Part shown: positions 1 through 8,400 of the stretch, piece after piece | Layout of the letters: each line of letters starts with the position of its first letter | How positions within the stretch are numbered: the stretch's first letter is position 1 | NCBI RefSeq assembly: GCF_014297465.1 | Contig: NZ_JACORT010000011.1 | Location: 62,001-126,000 of the forward strand | Direction: 5' to 3' | Length of the DNA: 64,000 nt | Source: Ramlibacter cellulosilyticus | GTDB taxonomy: Bacteria > Pseudomonadota > Gammaproteobacteria > Burkholderiales > Burkholderiaceae_C | Notes under the pieces: model-generated | What the model was told of the DNA's origin: nothing | Database searches by the model: none | The model's input: the letters and a program-made list of their open reading frames with translations, nothing else | Program-made: the position numbers and the translations under genes

Positions 1-272
1 CGGATGTTCAGGAAGCCGGGGCCCGCGATTTCCACCGCGTCCACCCAGCGCTGGAAGGCGGGCGTGGCCAGCAGCGCGTCGCGCAGCGTCTCGCCGAGCT
101 GGCGGGGGTTCTTCTTCAGCGGCTTGGCGAGCTGCATCGCCGCCGTGCAGGCGAGGTCGCCGTGCGCGGCGACCTTGGGCAGTTCGAACGCGGCCTTGGC
201 GCCTGCCCCGGGCGACAGCTGTTCGAGCCCGGCCGCGAGGGCGGCGAGCAGGTCTTGTTTGGCTTGGAGCAT
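1..272 (-). CDS. argS: Arginyl-tRNA synthetase, N-terminal fragment
   Basis: Only the first 90 or so residues are in the window; the gene runs off the left edge. The visible protein begins MLQAKQDLL and contains the segments [18 protein letters not shown] and NPRQLGETL, typical of the N-terminal additional domain of bacterial ArgS, which contacts the D-loop of tRNA-Arg. The enzyme charges tRNA-Arg with arginine in the cytoplasm. The start at 272 gives the expected N-terminus and has no Shine-Dalgarno sequence. Instead a TAAAAT hexamer lies six bases upstream, suggesting a leaderless or very short leader mRNA. Identity is confident even though the catalytic Rossmann domain is outside the window. 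Confidence 0.93.
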   Translation of the reverse strand, partial: MLQAKQDLLAALAAGLEQLSPGAGAKAAFELPKVAAHGDLACTAAMQLAKPLKKNPRQLGETLRDALLATPAFQRWVDAVEIAGPGFLNI

Positions 273-278
273 CGGGGG

Positions 279-284
279 ATTTTA
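279..284 (-). promoter_or_regulatory. -10-like box for argS (leaderless style)
   Basis: TAAAAT on the minus strand, separated from the argS start codon by six bases. A -10 box at this distance would place the transcription start at or beside the ATG. No purine-rich ribosome binding site is visible. Inferred from sequence only. Confidence 0.5.
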
Positions 285-297
285 CGGGGGGCCCTCC

Positions 298-411
298 GGT
301 GGGGTTCGCTGGCGCTCACCTTCCGCGGCTTTCGCCGCGCCACCCTACAAGGCGGACCCCCTGTAGGGTGGCGACGCGCCGCGTCGGAAGGTGAGCGAAG
401 CGAACCCCACC
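298..411. repeat. Inverted repeat, GGGGTTCGC/CCACCCTACA family, copy A1
   Basis: Two arms of about 50 bases, starting GGTGGGGTTCGCT and ending GCGAACCCCACC, with inner ends CCACCCTACA and TGTAGGGTGG around a short loop. It lies between argS and the DUF2214 gene and ends just before that gene's stop codon. Related copies are at 19052-19170, 29293-29415 and (half) 60500-60552, so this is a dispersed REP-like element. It could act as a bidirectional mRNA 3'-end structure. Confidence 0.9.
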
Positions 412-413
412 GA

Positions 414-872
414 TCAGCCCTTGCCGCCGAAGCCCCGCGCGAGGAACGCCGCCGCCAGCGGGATGACCGGAATGATGTGGGCCTGCAGCATCACCAGCTT
501 GCGCGCGCGCTTCACCTCGTCTTCGGTCGGCAGCGTCCCGTTGGCCCGCAGCGCCTTGCGCCACCGGATGAACCGCAGCGTCGGCGCGATCGAGATCAGC
601 GCGACGACGACGAACAGCGTGAGCTTCAGGTGCAGCAGCCAGTTGCCCCAGTACCAGGACGCGCCCTTCGTGCCGAAGTAGATCCGGACGAAGCCGGTCA
701 CCAGCACCGCACCCGCCGCGATGCCGTAGATGCGGTCCACGGTCACGAGGCGCTCGACGACCTGCGCGTTCATCCACTGCGGCCGGCACAGCGCCGCCTC
801 GCTGCTGATGAACACGACGAGCGCCAGGATGGCGGAGATGTGGAGGTACTGGAGGATCGCGTCGAGGGTCAT
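414..872 (-). CDS. DUF2214 family membrane protein
   Basis: A 152-residue protein with about four hydrophobic helices, an N-terminal stretch ILQYLHISAILALVVFISSE and the central GASWYWGNWLLHLKLTLF region, resembling DUF2214 family inner-membrane proteins. The biochemical role is unknown. Its ATG overlaps the stop of the upstream LysR gene by four bases (ATGA), so the two are translationally coupled, which suggests but does not prove that the regulator and this protein act together. A long in-frame upstream extension runs through the LysR gene and is rejected as a shadow. An inverted repeat follows the stop immediately. Confidence 0.8.
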   Translation of the reverse strand: MTLDAILQYLHISAILALVVFISSEAALCRPQWMNAQVVERLVTVDRIYGIAAGAVLVTGFVRIYFGTKGASWYWGNWLLHLKLTLFVVVALISIAPTLRFIRWRKALRANGTLPTEDEVKRARKLVMLQAHIIPVIPLAAAFLARGFGGKG

Positions 873-1801
873 GGGCTGGGTCCCGCCCGCCAGAACTGCG
901 GCTGGGCGTAGTGGTGCTTGAGGAAGTCGATCCACAGGCGCACCCGCAGGGGCAGGTGCTTGCGCTGGGGAAAGACGGCGTAGATGCCGTTGGGCGGCGC
1001 GGCGAACGCGGCGAGCACCTCCACGAGGCGCCCTTCGGCGATCTCCTGCTCCACCTCCCAGGTGCTGCGCCAGGCGATGCCGAAACCCTGCACGCACCAG
1101 TCGTGCAGGACCTGCCCGTCCGAGCAGTCCAGCGGCCCGGCGGGCTTGAAGTGCGTGATCTCGCCCTCGCCGTTCTTGCCGGGCAGCAGGAAGGCCCAGC
1201 CGCGCGTCTGCGAGGCATCGCTCGAGAGCGTGAGGCAGTCGAAGCGCGCGAGGTCGTTGGGGTGCTCGGGGGTGCCGTGCCGCTGGAGGTAGCCGGGCGT
1301 CGCGACGCACAGGCGGCGGTTGTCCGCCATGCGCACGCTCACCAGGGAGGAATCCGGGAAGTCCCCCACGCGCACGGCGCAGTCGAAACCTTCCCCCGCG
1401 AGGTCGACCACGCGGTCGCTCAGGTTGAGCGAGATGGTCACGTCGCTGTGCAGCTCGCGGAAGCGGGGCACCAGTGGCGCGACGTGGCGGCGGCCGAAGC
1501 CCGCCGGCGCGGTGATGCGCAGGTGGCCACTCGCCTTCACGCCGCCCGCACTCACGCTCGCTTCCGCGTTCGCGAGGTCGGCCAGCAGCCGCTGGCAGTC
1601 CTCGAGGAAGGCACTGCCCTCGTGGGTGAGCGTGATGCGCCGCGTGGTGCGCACGAGCAGCTTCACGCCCAGGCGCTCCTCCAGCGCGTCCAGCCGGCGG
1701 CCCATGATCGCGGGCGCGACGCCTTCGGCGCGCGCGGCGGCGGTGAGGCTGCCGCGGGTGGCGACCGAGACGAAGGATTCCAGCTGCTTCAGCTTGTCCA
1801 T
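869..1801 (-). CDS. LysR-family transcriptional regulator
   Basis: A 310-residue LysR-type regulator. Residues 1-60 form the winged helix-turn-helix (LKQLESFVSVATRGSLTAAA followed by RRLDALEERLG); the remainder is the periplasmic-binding-protein-like effector domain, including a typical HLRITAPAGFGRRHVAPLVP segment. The effector is not predictable. The start at 1801 gives the canonical MDKLKQLESF opening; a CATAAT hexamer nine bases upstream could be its -10 box. It overlaps the DUF2214 gene by four bases. Most LysR proteins regulate a divergent gene, but here the upstream neighbour, a CoA-transferase, reads in the same direction and ends 54 bases away, so the target is unclear. Confidence 0.9.
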   Translation of the reverse strand: MDKLKQLESFVSVATRGSLTAAARAEGVAPAIMGRRLDALEERLGVKLLVRTTRRITLTHEGSAFLEDCQRLLADLANAEASVSAGGVKASGHLRITAPAGFGRRHVAPLVPRFRELHSDVTISLNLSDRVVDLAGEGFDCAVRVGDFPDSSLVSVRMADNRRLCVATPGYLQRHGTPEHPNDLARFDCLTLSSDASQTRGWAFLLPGKNGEGEITHFKPAGPLDCSDGQVLHDWCVQGFGIAWRSTWEVEQEIAEGRLVEVLAAFAAPPNGIYAVFPQRKHLPLRVRLWIDFLKHHYAQPQFWRAGPSP

Positions 1802-1810
1802 GCCGCGCTG

Positions 1811-1816
1811 ATTATG
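1811..1816 (-). promoter_or_regulatory. -10-like box for the LysR gene
   Basis: CATAAT on the minus strand, nine bases before the ATG at 1801. No clear ribosome binding site lies in the intervening bases. It fits the short-leader pattern seen at several genes of the window. Confidence 0.4.
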
Positions 1817-1854
1817 CGCGTGCAGGTCAGCAATCCGGCGCTGTCGGGCGCGGA

Positions 1855-3039
1855 TTAGCCTTGGCCGGACAGGCGCGCGATGTCTTCCGGGCTGTATCCG
1901 AGCTCGGCCAGCAGCGCGGGGCCATGCTCGTTGAGGCCCGGCGGCTGCAGGCGCAGGGACGGGCGCTGCCCATCGAGCGTCAGCGGCAACAGCGGCACGC
2001 GCGTCTCGCGGCCGTCCTGCAGCCGCAGCGGCGCCAGGCCGCCCGTGGCCTGCAGGTGCGGGTCGTCGAACAGCTGCTCCGGCTGCGTGATCGGCGCGAA
2101 CGGCAGCCCGTTCTTCTCGAACACCTCGCTCAGTTCCGCTGCCGTGTGCCGGGCCAGGCGTTCGCGCAGCAGCGGGATCATCCAGTCGCGCGCGTGCACC
2201 CGGTCGTTGTTGGTCTTCAGGCGCTCGTCGGCCAGCAGGTCGGCGTAGCCGAACGCCTCGCAGAACACCTTCCACTGGCCGTCGCTCACGGCAGCCAGGA
2301 ACACCTGCTCGCCGTCCTTCACGGTGAACACGTCGTAGACGGCCCAGGCGGAGATGCGCGCCGGCATGGGCGCCGCGGGCTTGCCGGTCGCGGCGAACTG
2401 CATCATGTGCTGCGCGACGAGGAAGACGTTGTTCTCGAACAGCGCGCTCTGCACTTCCTGGCCGCGGCCGGTCTTCTCGCGTTGCGCCAGCGCGGCCATC
2501 ACGCCGATGGCGCCGAACATGCCGCCCATGATGTCGTTGACGCTGCTGCCCGCGCGCAGCGGGTCGCCGGGGCGGCCCGTCATGTAGGCGAGCCCGCCCA
2601 TCATCTGCACGACTTCGTCGAGCGCGGTGCGGTGGTCGTAGGGCCCGGGCAGGAAGCCCTTGTGGCTGACCGAGATGACGCGCGGGTTCAGCTTCGAAAG
2701 GGTCGCGTGGTCCAGGCCCAGCTTCTTCATCGTGCCGGGTCGGAAGTTCTCGCTCACGACGTCGGCGGTCGCGATCAGCCGCAGCGCGGCTTCGCGCCCC
2801 GCGGGCGTCTGCAGGTCCAGCACGATGCTCTTCTTGTTGCGGTTGAAGAGCGGGAAGAAACCGGCGCCCGACCCGAGCAGGCGCCGCGTGTTGTCGCCTC
2901 CCGGCGGCTCCACCTTGATCACCTCGGCGCCGAGGTCGCCGAGCACGAGCCCGCAGGTGGGCCCCATGACCATGTGGGTGAATTCGACGACGCGCAGGCC
3001 CGCGTAGGGCAGCGCGTCGGGGATGGGTTCAGGAGGCAT
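1855..3039 (-). CDS. CaiB/BaiF (family III) CoA-transferase
   Basis: A 394-residue family III CoA-transferase. It has the family's N-terminal ADP/CoA-binding region (GLVLGDLGAEVIKVEPPGGD, then NRNKKSIVLDL) and SENFRPG around residue 97. The catalytic aspartate is probably D141 in TALDEVVQMMGGL, matching the position of the acyl-anhydride-forming Asp of formyl-CoA transferase. Such enzymes move CoA between carboxylic acids in degradation of carnitine, oxalate, succinate-like or aromatic acids; the substrate cannot be told here. A CACAAT hexamer sits five bases before the ATG. It is followed by a LysR gene in the same direction. The length is usual for the family. Confidence 0.88.
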   Translation of the reverse strand: MPPEPIPDALPYAGLRVVEFTHMVMGPTCGLVLGDLGAEVIKVEPPGGDNTRRLLGSGAGFFPLFNRNKKSIVLDLQTPAGREAALRLIATADVVSENFRPGTMKKLGLDHATLSKLNPRVISVSHKGFLPGPYDHRTALDEVVQMMGGLAYMTGRPGDPLRAGSSVNDIMGGMFGAIGVMAALAQREKTGRGQEVQSALFENNVFLVAQHMMQFAATGKPAAPMPARISAWAVYDVFTVKDGEQVFLAAVSDGQWKVFCEAFGYADLLADERLKTNNDRVHARDWMIPLLRERLARHTAAELSEVFEKNGLPFAPITQPEQLFDDPHLQATGGLAPLRLQDGRETRVPLLPLTLDGQRPSLRLQPPGLNEHGPALLAELGYSPEDIARLSGQG

Positions 3040-3044
3040 GGCGC

Positions 3045-3050
3045 ATTGTG
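3045..3050 (-). promoter_or_regulatory. -10-like box for the CoA-transferase gene
   Basis: CACAAT on the minus strand, separated from the ATG at 3039 by GCGCC. The arrangement is almost the same as the Nudix gene at the other end of the window (CATAAT, then GCGCC, then ATG). Weak as a consensus but consistent with the recurring pattern. Confidence 0.35.
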
Positions 3051-3062
3051 CGGCAGCCCCCG

Positions 3063-3331
3063 GGAGCCAGGGCGGCAGGGAAACGGGCCTGCGTTGGGCC
3101 GAGAAGGGGGTGCAGGCTAGGCGTGGGCGCGGGTCAATCCTTCACGGATTGACCCGTGACCACAACGACGCATGCACCCCCTTATCGGCCCAACCCTCCG
3201 GGCCGGGGCTTGGGAGCGTGCCATGCGTTGTTGCAGGCTCCTTGTGTAGTGGACTACACGGCCTCGCCTGCGCCTAGCCTGGCACGCTCCCAAGCCCCGG
3301 CGCAGGCCCGTTTCCCTGCCGCCCTGGCTCC
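3063..3331. repeat. T-shaped nested palindrome (three-way-junction inverted repeat)
   Basis: This 269-base element fills almost the whole gap between two genes. An outer 31-base arm at 3063-3093 is perfectly complementary to 3301-3331. Inside it lie two separate palindromic arms: 3094-3114 pairs with 3173-3193 (21 bases, one mismatch), and 3203-3223 pairs with 3280-3300 (21 bases, perfect). The first arm encloses a perfect 11-base hairpin (3130-3140 with 3146-3156) and the second a 7-base hairpin (3244-3250 with 3253-3259). Two further complementary pairs (3113-3123 with 3271-3281, and about 3163-3174 with 3222-3233) join the arms and offer an alternative fold. It has the topology of a T- or cruciform-shaped hairpin. 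Its function is unknown. Confidence 0.9.
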
Positions 3332-3333
3332 GC

Positions 3334-4287
3334 TCATTCGGCCTTGAAGCCTGACGCCTTGATCGGCGCTTCCCAGCGCTTCAGGTGCGCGACCTGCGTC
3401 GCGGCGAGGTCCGCGGCCGGTGCGTGGTTCGGAACGAGGCCGAAGACGTAGATCTTTTCCTGGATCACCGGATCCTTCAGCGCGTCGGCGACGGCGCGGT
3501 CGATGCGGTTCACCACGTCCGCCGGCATGCCGGGCGGGCCGTACAAGCCGAAGAAGGCATCGGCCGCCATGTTGATGCCCTGCTCCTTCAGCGTGGGCAC
3601 GTCGGGCAGCGACTTGGAGCGCTGCTCGCCGGTCACCGCCACGATGCGGACCTTGCCCGCCTTGTGGTGCTCGATGGTCTCGGAGGCCGTGTCCACCATC
3701 AGCGGGATCTGCCCGCCGATCAGGTCCTGCGCGGCCGGCGCGCCGCCGCGATAAGCGACGTGGGTGAGCGGCGTGCCGCTCGCCTGCCCCAGCAGCAGGC
3801 CGGCGAAGTGCGGCACCGTGCCGGCGCCGGAGGTCGCGTAGTTGGCCTTCGTCGGGTTCGCCTTCATCCAGGCGAGCACCGTCTTCAGGTCCCCTTGCGG
3901 GGCGCCGGGCCCGGCGGTGACGGCGAAGTCGAAGGTGACGATGCGCGAGACGGGCGTGAAGTCCTTGACCGGGTCGTAGGGCAGGTTGCTGTACAGCCAG
4001 GGCGCGATCACCATCGCGCCGCTCGGCGAGAGCACCAGCGTCTGGCCGTCCGGCGCGGCGCGCTTGAGCTCGCCCAGCACCAGGCGGCCGGCGGCGCCGG
4101 GCTTGTTCTCCACGATCACGTTCTGGCCGAGCGACACGCGCATCTTCTCCGCCAGCAGGCGCGCGATCACGTCCGCCGAGCCCCCGGGCGGGAAGCCCAC
4201 CAGGATGCGGATCGTGCGGTCCTGGGCCAGGGCGGCGGGGGCGGCGAGCGCGGCGCCGGCGAGCGCGGCGAAGTGGCGGCGTTTCAT
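3334..4287 (-). CDS. Bug/TctC-family tripartite tricarboxylate transporter binding protein
   Basis: A 317-residue periplasmic solute-binding protein. The N-terminus MKRRHFAALAGAALAAPAALA is a signal peptide with twin arginines, and the mature part has Bug-family hallmarks: IRILVGFPPGGSADVIARLL, VIVENKPGAAG and later THVAYRGGAPAAQDLIGGQI and LPDVPTLKEQG. These proteins capture small carboxylates or related solutes. No TctA/TctB membrane genes are nearby, so this is an orphan receptor, as is usual for the many Bug paralogues of Burkholderiales. The start at 4287 is preceded by AGGAGA; a longer in-frame extension runs into the divergent amidohydrolase and is rejected. Divergence from the amidohydrolase gene suggests a shared catabolic theme. 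Confidence 0.9.
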   Translation of the reverse strand: MKRRHFAALAGAALAAPAALAQDRTIRILVGFPPGGSADVIARLLAEKMRVSLGQNVIVENKPGAAGRLVLGELKRAAPDGQTLVLSPSGAMVIAPWLYSNLPYDPVKDFTPVSRIVTFDFAVTAGPGAPQGDLKTVLAWMKANPTKANYATSGAGTVPHFAGLLLGQASGTPLTHVAYRGGAPAAQDLIGGQIPLMVDTASETIEHHKAGKVRIVAVTGEQRSKSLPDVPTLKEQGINMAADAFFGLYGPPGMPADVVNRIDRAVADALKDPVIQEKIYVFGLVPNHAPAADLAATQVAHLKRWEAPIKASGFKAE

Positions 4288-4396
4288 TGTCTTGTCTCCT
4301 GCGAGGCGATTGCTTAACAAGTTAAACACTAGACTAAGGACCGCGGCGCGCCCATCCGGTCGCACCCTGAGCAGGTGATTCCAAGGAGACAAGCCA

Positions 4397-5377
4397 GTGA
4401 CGGTCATCGACGTCCACACGCACATGTTCACCACGAAGTGGCTCGAACTGCTGCGCGACAAGAGCGGCATCTACAACATCCAGACCCGCCCCGACGGGCA
4501 GAAGGAGATCTTCCGCGGCGACACCCCGGTGGTGATCCCGCAGAAGGGCCACTTCGACTGGGAGCTGCGCATCCAGCACATGGACCAGGCGAAGATCGAC
4601 GTGTCGGTGGTCTCGCTCACCTGCCCCAACGTGTACTGGGGCGGCGAGGAGGTGAGCGTGCTGGCCGCGCGCGAGGCGAACGACAACGTGGCCGATGCGC
4701 AGTCGCGCTACCCGGACCGCATCCGCTGGTTCGCCTCGCTGCCCTGGGAGTACCCGCAGCGCGCGGTGGAGGAGCTGGAGCGCAGCTGCGCGAGAGGCGC
4801 CGTCGGCGTGATGGTGCTGGCCAACGTGGCGGGCAAGAGCCTCACGGACCCGATGTTCGCGCCGGTCTGGAAGGCGATCGATGCGCGCAAGCTGCCCGTG
4901 CTGGTGCATCCCACCGACCCGCCGGGCGTCGACTTCATGGACATGACCAAGTTCGACCTGAGCTGGTCGGTCGGCTTCATGTTCGACACGACGCTGGCGA
5001 TCACGCGCATGATCTTCGAAGGCTTCTTCGACCAGTACCCCGACCTGAAGATCATCGCCTCGCACGGCGGCGGCACGCTCCCTTACCTGGTGGGGCGCTT
5101 CGAGAAGGGCGACGAAGTGGAACTGCCTTCGCGCCGCCAGATGAAGCGCAAGCCCACGGACTACCTGCGCCACATCTACTACGACAGCATCACCTACGAC
5201 CTGCGGCCGCTGCAGTACCTCATCTCGGTCGTCGGCCACGAGCACGTGATGTTCGGCACCGACTGGCCGCACTGGGTGCACGACACGAAGGGCGCGTTCG
5301 CCAATACCGGCGCCCTGCCGGAAGCGCAGTGCCGCGCGATCCGGGGGTCGAACGCGCAGCGCATCTTCGCGCTATGA
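4397..5377 (+). CDS. Amidohydrolase (ACMSD-like metal-dependent hydrolase/decarboxylase)
   Basis: A 326-residue TIM-barrel protein of the amidohydrolase-2 superfamily. The N-terminal DVHTHM supplies the first two metal-binding histidines, VLVHPTDPPG the middle histidine, IIASHGGGTLPYLVGR the next, and HVMFGTDWPHW the C-terminal catalytic aspartate. This pattern matches 2-amino-3-carboxymuconate-6-semialdehyde decarboxylase-like and related ring-cleavage-product hydrolases; the actual substrate is unknown. Translation starts at a GTG preceded by AAGGAG seven bases upstream. It is divergent from the Bug binding-protein gene, with 109 bases between starts, so the two may be controlled together. 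Confidence 0.85.
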   Translation: MTVIDVHTHMFTTKWLELLRDKSGIYNIQTRPDGQKEIFRGDTPVVIPQKGHFDWELRIQHMDQAKIDVSVVSLTCPNVYWGGEEVSVLAAREANDNVADAQSRYPDRIRWFASLPWEYPQRAVEELERSCARGAVGVMVLANVAGKSLTDPMFAPVWKAIDARKLPVLVHPTDPPGVDFMDMTKFDLSWSVGFMFDTTLAITRMIFEGFFDQYPDLKIIASHGGGTLPYLVGRFEKGDEVELPSRRQMKRKPTDYLRHIYYDSITYDLRPLQYLISVVGHEHVMFGTDWPHWVHDTKGAFANTGALPEAQCRAIRGSNAQRIFAL

Positions 5378-5395
5378 AGGCGCGCTGAGCGCGCG

Positions 5396-5425
5396 TTGAC
5401 GGGCCACGCCGGCCTCCTCCATACT
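5396..5425 (+). promoter_or_regulatory. Probable sigma70-type promoter of the CHAT/lipase gene
   Basis: TTGACG at 5396-5401 and CATACT at 5420-5425, separated by 18 bases. A small GC-rich hairpin (5431-5436 with 5442-5447) and a GGGAGGAG ribosome binding site follow before the ATG at 5461. This is the best conventional promoter match I noticed in the window and suggests the large gene is transcribed on its own. Confidence 0.5.
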
Positions 5426-5460
5426 GGCCGCGCGCCTTCCGGGCGCGAGGGAGGAGCGCC

Positions 5461-8400
5461 ATGGGCACCACGGGAACGCCCGGCCCCGCTCCGGCCGGGC
5501 CCGCGCCCGCCGGGAGGGAATTCACCTTCGAACTGGCCGGCGAGGAGATGCCGGCGGTGCGCGGCCGCGGCGGCCCCGGTGCCGTGCGGCAGGCCGTGCG
5601 GCTGGCGTCCACGCGCGGCGACGCGAAGCCCGTCACCGTCAAGGCACGCACCGGCGAGCACGTGGTCCGCCTGGCGATCGCAAACGGTCCCACGCTGATC
5701 CTCGCGCCGGACAGCGCGCACGCCCTGCTCGCGGCACAGCGGCGCGACAAGCGCCGCGAGGCGTCCGCGGCCAACGGTCCCGTCGTCGTCACGCCGCAGC
5801 TCGCCTGGCGCGGGCCGGATGCGGGTGCCACGCGCGGCTTCACCGACTGGCTGGGGCAGGCGACGCTCGAAAGCTTCGAGGTGCTGGGCGACGTCGCGCC
5901 GGACATCTCCCCGGACCTCGCCGAAGAAGCAGCCGCGCGCGTGCTCGCGCAGAAGCTGGATGCGCAGGTGGTCCCGGGCCTCTACCGCCTGAAGGCCGAC
6001 CGCTTCGACCAGTCGCTCAAGGATGCGCACGAGCAGCCCCTCCCCCACCTGCAGCCTCCCGCGAACGGACAGGCGATCCTCGTGCTGGTGCACGGCACCT
6101 TCGTCGAGAGCCACGGCACCTTCGGCAAGCTGTGGACGGCGCAGGCCGCGCAGGTGCGGCGCCTGTTCGAGCGCTACGGCGAACACGTCTACGCCTTCGA
6201 CCATCCCACGCTGGGCGCGAGCCCCGTGGCCAACGCGCTCGCGCTGGCGAAGGCGCTGCCCGCCGGCACGCGGCTGCACCTGCTCACGCACTCGCGCGGC
6301 GGGCTCGTCGCCGAGGTGCTGGCACGCGCGTGCAGCGGAGTGGTCCCCGCGCGCCAGGACCTCGACGCGCTGGTGCCGGACGATGCGGCGGACCTCGAAA
6401 AGCTGTTCGCCGAGGCGCGCGGCAAGGGCCTGCGCGTGGACCGCATGGTGCGCGTGGCCTGCCCCGCGCGCGGCACGCTGCTGGCGTCGCGCCGGCTCGA
6501 TGCGTACCTGTCCATCCTCACCTGGGCGCTGCAACTGGGCGGGCAGCAGGTGGCCGGGGCGCTCGTCGATTTCCTGCACGGGATCGCGAAGAAGCGCGCG
6601 GACCCGAAGGTGCTGCCCGGCCTGCGGGCCATGATGCCGGACAGCGAATTCATCCGCTGGCTCGCGGCGCAGGCGGCGCCGATCGAAGGCGACCTGCGCG
6701 TGGTGGCCGGCGACATGCAGGGCGACTCGGTGCTGTCCTGGGTGAAGACGCTGCTCGCGGATGCCTTCTACTGGACCGACAACGACCTGGTGGTGCACAC
6801 GCGCGCCATGTACGGCGGCGTGCCGCGCGGCGCGATCGGCCAGGGCGGCAACGCACGCTTCCTCCTGGACCGCGGCGGCAAGGTCTCCCACTTCAACTAC
6901 TTCAGCAACGTGCGCACGGCCACGGCCGTCGTCGACGCGCTCGTGCAGGACGCGCCCGCAGGCTTCGACGTCATCGGCCGCAACTCCTGGGCCGGGCTGG
7001 ACGCGAGCGGCACGCGTGGCGCCCGCGCCATCCAGCGCTCCGCCGGCTCACCCGCTGCGCCGGCGGCCAGCCGTCCCGCGGTGTTCGTGCTTCCCGGCAT
7101 CCTGGGCTCCAACATCCGGCGCGACGACGAGCGCATCTGGATCGGCTGGAACTTCATCGATGGCCTGGTGAAGCTGGCGTGGACGCCCGAGACGGCCGGC
7201 CGCTTCCACGCGGACGGCCCGGTCGCCGACGTGTACGACGGCCTCATCGAGCGGCTCGCCGACACGCACGAGGTGATCGCCTTCGCCTTCGACTGGCGGC
7301 GCCCCATCGAGGACGAGGCCGAGCGCCTCGCGGACGCGGTGGATGCGGCGCTCGCCGCGCGCAGCGCCAGCGGCCAGCCGGTGCGGCTGCTCGCCCACTC
7401 CATGGGTTCGCTCGTCGCGCGCACCATGCGCCTGCAGCGCCGCGACACCTGGGACCGCATGATGCGCCGCGAGGGCGCGCGCCTCGTGATGCTCGGCCCG
7501 CCCAACGGCGGCTCCTGGGCGCCGATGCAGGTGCTCACGGGCGACGACGGCTTCGGCAATGCGCTGGTGGCGTTCGGCGCGCTGTTCCGCAATGCCGAAG
7601 CCCGCGCGGTGCTCGCCGGGCTTCCCGGGCTGATGCAGCTGCAGGCAGGCTTGAACGACCCGCAGCTGCAACTGCACCTCGCGAGCACCTGGGCGGACCT
7701 GGCGAAGAAGGACATCGACGCGCTGCTGCGCTACAACGCATGGCACCAGCCCGACGCGCAGCGTGCCGTCTACGGCTGGTCGGCGCCGCCGCAGGCGGTG
7801 CTCGAACGCGCCGCCGCCCTGCGCGCCCGACTCGACGAGCAGTTGCAAGGCCTGCACGCGGACGCGTCCCGCATGGCGATCGTCGTGGGCCGCGCGGGCT
7901 TCACGCCGGCCGGCTACGCGCTGACCGACGCCGGCCTGGAATACGTGGCCGCGCCGGAAGGCGGCGACGGCCGCGTGCCGCACCGCAGCGCGCAGCTGCC
8001 CGGCGTGCCCATGTGGCAGGTGGACGCGCCGCACGGCAAGCTGCCGGAGACGGCGGAAGCCTTCGCCGCCTACCTGGAGCTGCTCACGGACGGCAGCACG
8101 AAGCGGCTCCCGCGCATGGATGCCATTCCCGACACGCCCGTGTCCCGCGAGCGCGGCGGCGGCACGCAGCGTTCCGCGCTCGCCCCCGCGCACAGCCGTC
8201 CTTCGCGCCGCTTCGAGGACGTGGCGCCGCCCGCCTCTCCCTCGGACCTCATGGACGCCGGCGCCGCCCGCGAGCGCCCCGCGAACGCGCAGGCGCTCGC
8301 CGTGCGCGTCGTCAACGGCGACCTGCAGTTCGTGCCCGAGCCGCTGCTGGTGGGCCACTACCGTTCGCTGCAGCTCACGGGCTCGGAGAAGATCGTCGAC

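Noticed and set aside
3156-3347. Small plus-strand frame inside the T-shaped palindrome
   Set aside because: Its codons are fixed by the palindrome arms, it has no ribosome binding site, and it overlaps the 3' end of the Bug gene. Treated as a by-product of the repeat.
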